Shown here piece after piece: positions 59,576 to 64,000 of a stretch of DNA of 64,000 nucleotides. The stretch's first letter is position 1. Every line of letters starts with the position of its first letter. The DNA lies in NCBI RefSeq assembly GCF_003003285.1, contig NZ_PVTP01000001.1:248001-312000 (forward strand), read 5' to 3'. A program made the position numbers and the translations under genes. The stretch is from Yoonia maritima (lineage in GTDB: Bacteria > Pseudomonadota > Alphaproteobacteria > Rhodobacterales > Rhodobacteraceae). The notes under the pieces were generated by a model that saw only the letters and a program-made list of their open reading frames with translations, was not told where the DNA came from and did no database searches.

Positions 59576-60669
59576 TAGCCATCCTCGTTGTGCAACAAAA
59601 TACCCCAGCTTAGCCCGATTGCAGCCAGCGGCGGTGCCCAGGCTGCAAGTACCGCGGGCAATTGCCCGTTTTCACCCAGCACTTGCGCAAAGTTGCGAAT
59701 AAAATAGATGACGAAGGCTAGCAAGATCGCGAACATGACCATCAATCCGGTGCGTCCGCCGCGCTGGTGGCGTAGCGTGAAGGCTGCTCCGATCATGACC
59801 ATTGCGACCAAAAACAGCGGTTGGGCAATTTCGGAATGGAACCAAACAACGTGACGCTGTGCTGAAAAACCTGCCTTACGAAGGCGTTCGATAAAGGCAG
59901 GTAGTTCCCAAATAGGAATCGATGAAGGCGTGCCAAAACTGTCACGAATTTGGTCAGGTGTCAGTGTCGAAGGGATGGACATATTCGGCTGAATGAGTGC
60001 GGTTACCTCTGGTGTTGACCCGTGATCGAAGCGCCAGAGTTTTGCATCGCTAAGCTGCCAAGATCCGGTTTGCAACGCTGCAGATTTTGCATTGATACGC
60101 CGTGTTGGGCTTCCGTCAGGGCCAAAGCTGATAAATGTCACATCGGTGAGTGCAGTACCGTCTAGATTTGCGCTTTGGGCACGAATAACGGTTTGCCCCA
60201 ATTCACCACCCTGACGCAGCCAAAGCCCAGATGATCCAATCGAAAGGACAGAGCTATCTCCGCGTAGCGCGCCAGAACGCGCCTCGTATTCTTTGGATGT
60301 GCTGGCGACAATTGGATTTACGATGCCTACCGCAAACAGACCGATCAGAAGCGCGACAAACAGTGGAGCATTCAATGCGCGCAAAGCTGATCGTCCAGCA
60401 GCGCGGGTGACGACCATTTCTGAAGATCGTGCGAGACCAAGAAATAAGGCTATCGAGGCCAAGATCATAATGAGCGGCAAAATACGATACACGCCTTGCG
60501 GGATATTGAGCAAAGTCAGCGCTAAGATCGCCATAAACCCTGCGTCAGCTGACGCATAACGGCGTAGCTGTTCCACAATGTCGAGAAACACCATGATCAT
60601 AAAAAATACCGCGAGCACCCCGAGAAAAGTCATTAAGAACCGACGTGCGAAATAGCGATGTAAAATCAT
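59575..60669 (-). CDS. lptG: LPS export ABC permease LptG
   Basis: Inner membrane subunit that extracts LPS with LptB and LptF. The 364-residue protein has RYFARRFLMTFLGVLAVFF at the start, LNIPQGVYRILPLIM and SSEMVVTRAAGRSA, typical of LptF/G. Its ATG shares four bases with the lptF stop. Confidence 0.93.
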   Translation of the reverse strand: MILHRYFARRFLMTFLGVLAVFFMIMVFLDIVEQLRRYASADAGFMAILALTLLNIPQGVYRILPLIMILASIALFLGLARSSEMVVTRAAGRSALRALNAPLFVALLIGLFAVGIVNPIVASTSKEYEARSGALRGDSSVLSIGSSGLWLRQGGELGQTVIRAQSANLDGTALTDVTFISFGPDGSPTRRINAKSAALQTGSWQLSDAKLWRFDHGSTPEVTALIQPNMSIPSTLTPDQIRDSFGTPSSIPIWELPAFIERLRKAGFSAQRHVVWFHSEIAQPLFLVAMVMIGAAFTLRHQRGGRTGLMVMFAILLAFVIYFIRNFAQVLGENGQLPAVLAAWAPPLAAIGLSWGILLHNEDG

Positions 60670-61796
60670 GACGCGGCCTTTTCTTTAGGGCGACGTTTGA
60701 ACAGATACGGCCGGGTTGCCCAAAACAACAAGAACCAGACGATTGCAAACCCGGCGACTGACGGAAGATACGTTGCCACCCAGAAGCGTTCATCGCTTCG
60801 TGCAAGGTTCAGTCCTGCAGTTTCCATGGCTTTTACGACAATAATAAGAAGAATCGCGGCTACAATCTGTCGCCACACCCCAAATCGGCTGAAGCCTCCA
60901 ACAAGAAGCGTCGCAAACCCCAAAAGAGCCGCGACTGTGCCAAGTATTGATTGGCTAAAGCGATCATGGCCGCGCGCCTTTAGCTGTGCCTCTGAACGGC
61001 CAGTTTCGACCATTATTTCTGGCGTAGGATGCAACAGTTCCCAAGTCGAAAGATGTGAATCACGGCGTCCGCGTTTACTGGTTTTCTCAATGAGACTACC
61101 AATATTATACGCGAAATCGTCGAATGATGTTGTTGACAATCGTTGTCCGCTCAGCTGCAGCGTTTGCACCAAACCGTCGATCATCACTAACTGTGTTTCA
61201 TCCGTGTCATTCACCAAAAACGCCCGCGTGGCGGTGTATGTCACATGTTGCTCAGTGCTGCGCGTATCAGACAAAAAGATGTCCTGTAGCTCTCCTGATG
61301 GGGTGATGTGGCGAATGTAGAATGTGACACCGTTGATCGGTTCGATAAACTGACCTTCGGTCAAAAGTCGCGCAGTGATATTTTGCGAAATGTCCGATTG
61401 GCGCTCAGCAAGGCGCGCCGCGCTCATTGGGACAAGGAAATGCATAAGCATCATCATCAAAAATGCGACAATGATTCCAAAATACAAAACAGGGCGGGCT
61501 AAGCGAAATGCAGAATACCCAGTCGCCTGAACAACGACCAATTCAGATTCGGTTGTCATTCTGTTCGTCACGTAAACGGACGCCGCAAAGGCAGCCAATG
61601 GAAGCGCAAGGCGAATAACCGATGGTAAGGATAGTGCTGTGAATTCAAGAAAAACACTCGCTGATTGCCCGTCAGCGATCAGTTGATCGAACAAGACAAC
61701 AGCCCGGTTAATCCAATAGATAAGCACCAACACGAGGCTAAAAAAGCCAAACAGAACCATCAATTGTGACAGTAGATATCTGTCAAATTTTGCCAA
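60666..61796 (-). CDS. lptF: LPS export ABC permease LptF
   Basis: Partner of LptG. From TTG 61796 the protein has 376 residues, starting AKFDRYLLSQLMVLFGFF, the usual LptF beginning; AAGGA lies 7 bases ahead. An ATG at 61838 would add 14 unlikely residues. TTESELVVVQATGYSA and VPMSAARLAERQSDI are family motifs. First gene of the operon. Confidence 0.9.
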   Translation of the reverse strand: MAKFDRYLLSQLMVLFGFFSLVLVLIYWINRAVVLFDQLIADGQSASVFLEFTALSLPSVIRLALPLAAFAASVYVTNRMTTESELVVVQATGYSAFRLARPVLYFGIIVAFLMMMLMHFLVPMSAARLAERQSDISQNITARLLTEGQFIEPINGVTFYIRHITPSGELQDIFLSDTRSTEQHVTYTATRAFLVNDTDETQLVMIDGLVQTLQLSGQRLSTTSFDDFAYNIGSLIEKTSKRGRRDSHLSTWELLHPTPEIMVETGRSEAQLKARGHDRFSQSILGTVAALLGFATLLVGGFSRFGVWRQIVAAILLIIVVKAMETAGLNLARSDERFWVATYLPSVAGFAIVWFLLFWATRPYLFKRRPKEKAAS

Positions 61797-61935
61797 ATGA
61801 GGATCCTTCGTGCAGGCGCTATGCTTAATTGACGGCACGCTAGCTCATTGGTGCGCCGGATTGAACAGCTATCTGGTCATTGTGTGGTGCACGGGCTACC
61901 TATTGCATAGATCAAATTCACCTTGAGGAGTCATC

Positions 61936-63402
61936 ATGACAACGCCAGCGGAAATTCAGTTCAAAGACGTCGATCTTGATGTGGTTGCGACCGCTGTCGG
62001 AAAGTTGGCTGTGTTTGTCGACAACGACGGAAAGCTGGACCTTGGGGCACGCAAGGTGAACACCTTGACCCGCAAAGCGCTGTCGCGGTTTCTAGAGAGC
62101 GAACAGTTTGAGAAAATGAGCGCAGGCGATGTCTCTCAGATCGCGTATCCTGCCGGGTTGGCAGCCGAAGCGGTGATCGTTACCAAACTTTCGCGCCGCC
62201 CTTCATCGCAAGAGGCGCGCAAAGCGGGAGCACAACTTGCCAAAGCGCAAGGTGATGCTGATTTGACAGTTCTTGCAGGCAGCATCGCACGTGCGGACGA
62301 AATTGCGTTGGGGCTGGCGCTGCGCGGCTATAAATTTGATACGCATAAAACGGCTGAAAAAATGCCGATTGGCGCCGTTTCATTCATGGTTGCCAAACCC
62401 GAAGACGTTGCAAAGACCGCAGCCCCAATGGCAGCAATAGCAGAAGGCGTGTTCTTTACCCGCGACCTGACAAACGAACCCGCGAACGTTCTCACGACGG
62501 ATGACTTTGCCGCTCGCCTTGCCGCGATGCATGAACTGGGACTTGAAGTTGAAATTCTAGAAGAGGACGATCTTGAACGACTGGGCATGGGCAGTTTGCT
62601 ATGTGTCGGGCAGGGGTCAGATAGCCCGTCGAAGGTTGTTGTAATGTCATGGAATGGTGGCGGGGATGAAGCACCATTTGCTTTGGTCGGTAAAGGCGTT
62701 GTCTTTGATACGGGGGGGATCAGCCTAAAAACAGCCGCTGGCATGGAGGACATGACCATGGATATGGGCGGGGCAGGTGTTGTAGCTGGTGTCATGCGCA
62801 CATTGGCCTTACGTAAAGCGAAAGCTAATGTTGTTGGCCTTGTTGGATTAGTTGAAAACATGCCGTCCGGCAATGCAGTCCGTCCAGGTGATGTCGTGAA
62901 ATCCATGAAGGGTGACACGATCGAGGTCATTAACACAGACGCCGAAGGCCGTTTGGTTCTCGCCGATGTGATGTGGTACGCGCAGGAACGGTTTAAACCT
63001 GTTGGTATGATCAACCTTGCAACACTGACCGGCGCGATCCTTGTTGCCTTAGGGCATGAAAATGCTGGCGTGTTTTCGAATTCAGACGACCTATCCGAAT
63101 CCTTTATCAAAGCTGCCAGTCTAGAAGGCGAAGGCGCGTGGCGGATGCCGATGGGCAAAGCCTATGATGCAATGCTGAAATCGCGGATCGCTGATATGAA
63201 AAATATCGGTGGCCGCGTCGCCGGATCGATTACAGCTGCGCAATTCTTGCAACGGTTCGTTAAGGAAGACCTGCCATGGTGCCATCTTGATATTGCTGGC
63301 GTCGCGAGTGTGAAAGCGGAAACCGGACTTGCGCCTGCTGGTGCTACTGGGTGGGGTGTTATGGCACTGAACCGTCTGATTGCTGACAAATACGAGGCCT
63401 GA
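61936..63402 (+). CDS. pepA: Leucyl aminopeptidase
   Basis: M17 family dizinc peptidase of 488 residues. GKGVVFDTGGISLK and NTDAEGRLVLAD are the metal-binding signatures. ATG 61936 follows GAGGAG. holC begins one base after its stop. Confidence 0.95.
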   Translation: MTTPAEIQFKDVDLDVVATAVGKLAVFVDNDGKLDLGARKVNTLTRKALSRFLESEQFEKMSAGDVSQIAYPAGLAAEAVIVTKLSRRPSSQEARKAGAQLAKAQGDADLTVLAGSIARADEIALGLALRGYKFDTHKTAEKMPIGAVSFMVAKPEDVAKTAAPMAAIAEGVFFTRDLTNEPANVLTTDDFAARLAAMHELGLEVEILEEDDLERLGMGSLLCVGQGSDSPSKVVVMSWNGGGDEAPFALVGKGVVFDTGGISLKTAAGMEDMTMDMGGAGVVAGVMRTLALRKAKANVVGLVGLVENMPSGNAVRPGDVVKSMKGDTIEVINTDAEGRLVLADVMWYAQERFKPVGMINLATLTGAILVALGHENAGVFSNSDDLSESFIKAASLEGEGAWRMPMGKAYDAMLKSRIADMKNIGGRVAGSITAAQFLQRFVKEDLPWCHLDIAGVASVKAETGLAPAGATGWGVMALNRLIADKYEA

Positions 63403-63403
63403 T

Positions 63404-63859
63404 GTGGGCGCCGCCTATTTTTATCACTTAACGGACAGCCCGCTTGAGACGACTTTGCCGATGTTGATTGGTAAAGCGCGTGAGGCGGGCTGGCGTGTGT
63501 TGGTTCGCACGAACAACGATGGCTTAACGAAGCGATTGGACGAAGTTCTGTGGCAGGGGCCTGATGATGGGTTTAACCCGCACGGGGTGGCTGGTGGCCC
63601 GCACGATGCCGATCAACCAGTGCTGTTAGGCAACGCGTCCGCTGAGGGGTTTCATTGCGTAATGAGCGTCGTAGGAGCGGATGTAACCGCGGAAGAGATC
63701 AACGCCACAGAACGGACATGCATCCTGTTCGATGGATGGGACCAAGAGGCGCTACAGTATGCACGCGGGCAGTGGAAAGCGCTGACGGACGCTGGCTGCA
63801 AAGCACAGTACTGGGCCCAAGAAGACGGGCGTTGGACCAAAAAAGCTGAGAAGACTTAG
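63404..63859 (+). CDS. holC: DNA polymerase III subunit chi
   Basis: A 151-residue protein of the HolC family, linking the clamp loader to SSB. YFYHLTDSPLETTLPMLIGK and EVLWQGPDDGFNPHG are typical. The start is GTG 63404, right after the pepA stop; coupling is likely, and pepA-holC is a common pair. Confidence 0.92.
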   Translation: MGAAYFYHLTDSPLETTLPMLIGKAREAGWRVLVRTNNDGLTKRLDEVLWQGPDDGFNPHGVAGGPHDADQPVLLGNASAEGFHCVMSVVGADVTAEEINATERTCILFDGWDQEALQYARGQWKALTDAGCKAQYWAQEDGRWTKKAEKT

Positions 63860-63951
63860 AATTCGAAGGTAGGATCGAAACCTTCGGGAAGTTCAGTCGG
63901 CGTTGGTGCACAAGCCGCGAGTGCAAGTGCAAGTAAGAAGGCGTATTTCAT
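63856..63951 (-). CDS. 31-residue putative lipoprotein
   Basis: A frame from ATG 63951 to TAA 63856-63858 codes for a 31-residue peptide: MKYAFLLALALAAC, a complete signal peptide with lipobox LAAC, then APTPTELPEGFDPTFEF. The mature lipopeptide is about 18 residues. The stop overlaps that of holC. Shine-Dalgarno is weak, so expression is uncertain, but a signal peptide this clean is unlikely by chance. Confidence 0.6.
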   Translation of the reverse strand: MKYAFLLALALAACAPTPTELPEGFDPTFEF

Positions 63952-64000
63952 CGACTTAGGACCATTTGGTTGTTGCTTATTTCGATGTGATCAAAGCGGT

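Noticed and set aside
1-64000. CRISPR arrays, insertion sequences, prophage
   Set aside because: Read through both strands: no regularly spaced repeats, transposase or phage genes were seen.

Overview
The window is a chromosomal segment of an alphaproteobacterium, most likely a marine Rhodobacteraceae (Roseobacter group). This is inferred from family content and gene order, not from a search. The pointers are a TRAP transporter, an Entner-Doudoroff edd-eda pair, a DksA-like protein with one cysteine, a long dCTP deaminase, the argS-SPOR-nagZ-scpA-scpB series, the rpmF-plsX-fabH-ihfA-merR series and several small families (DUF2852, DUF2927, DUF4167, RSP_2648-type PIN) typical of that group. 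Base composition is moderate. I see no phage, insertion sequence, integrase or CRISPR array. The only RNA gene found is tRNA-Pro(GGG); one clear riboswitch (FMN) is present.

Layout. 1-3.6 kb: end of a TRAP binding protein, then dctQ and an enlarged dctM, closed by a bidirectional terminator. 3.6-6 kb: minus-strand bpt, an RDD membrane protein, a DUF2852 protein with a duplicated palindromic operator, and a YbaK-like deacylase. 6-9.1 kb: glnE and a small partner. 9.1-11.7 kb: edd-eda with a promoter-overlapping palindrome. 11.8-14.2 kb: a lipoprotein, an RlmI-like methyltransferase and a PIN protein. 14.2-19 kb: a compact minus-strand cluster of MoxR ATPase, GNAT, DUF2927 lipoprotein, a 56-residue membrane protein, a VWA protein and an M48 peptidase. 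This is the best candidate here for an uncharacterised system. 19-22 kb: dksA, a flavin monooxygenase, a serine hydrolase and an RcnB-like secreted protein.

22-25 kb: xth, two small membrane proteins and erpA on the minus strand, then divergent dgt. 25-34.3 kb: a plus-strand run of antiporter, MOSC protein, argS, SPOR protein, nagZ, scpA, scpB and a membrane diguanylate cyclase. 34.3-39.8 kb: a Met/Arg-rich miniprotein facing dcd, tRNA-Pro, then the minus-strand rpmF-plsX-fabH-ihfA-merR series, preceded by yceD. 39.9-41.5 kb: bamE, then an FMN riboswitch controlling a DMT-family (RibN-like) transporter. 41.5-48 kb: an AT-richer orphan secreted protein, msrB, an OlsB-like acyltransferase, an ABC-F protein, a GFA protein, an APH-like kinase and a solitary FutA/FbpA iron-binding protein.

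48-54 kb: mazG (minus), then an M20 amidohydrolase, agmatinase, DUF1499, prfA-prmC and a DUF4167 protein. 54-61.8 kb: the outer-membrane biogenesis operon lptF-lptG-lptD-surA-pdxA-rsmA on the minus strand. 61.9-64 kb: pepA-holC and, on the opposite strand, a 31-residue lipoprotein. Most of the window is housekeeping. The more unusual material is regulatory (riboswitch with an RBS-occluding hairpin, two palindromic operator pairs, intercistronic hairpins) plus the MoxR/VWA cluster and several genes shorter than 60 codons. No gap between genes exceeds 300 bases.
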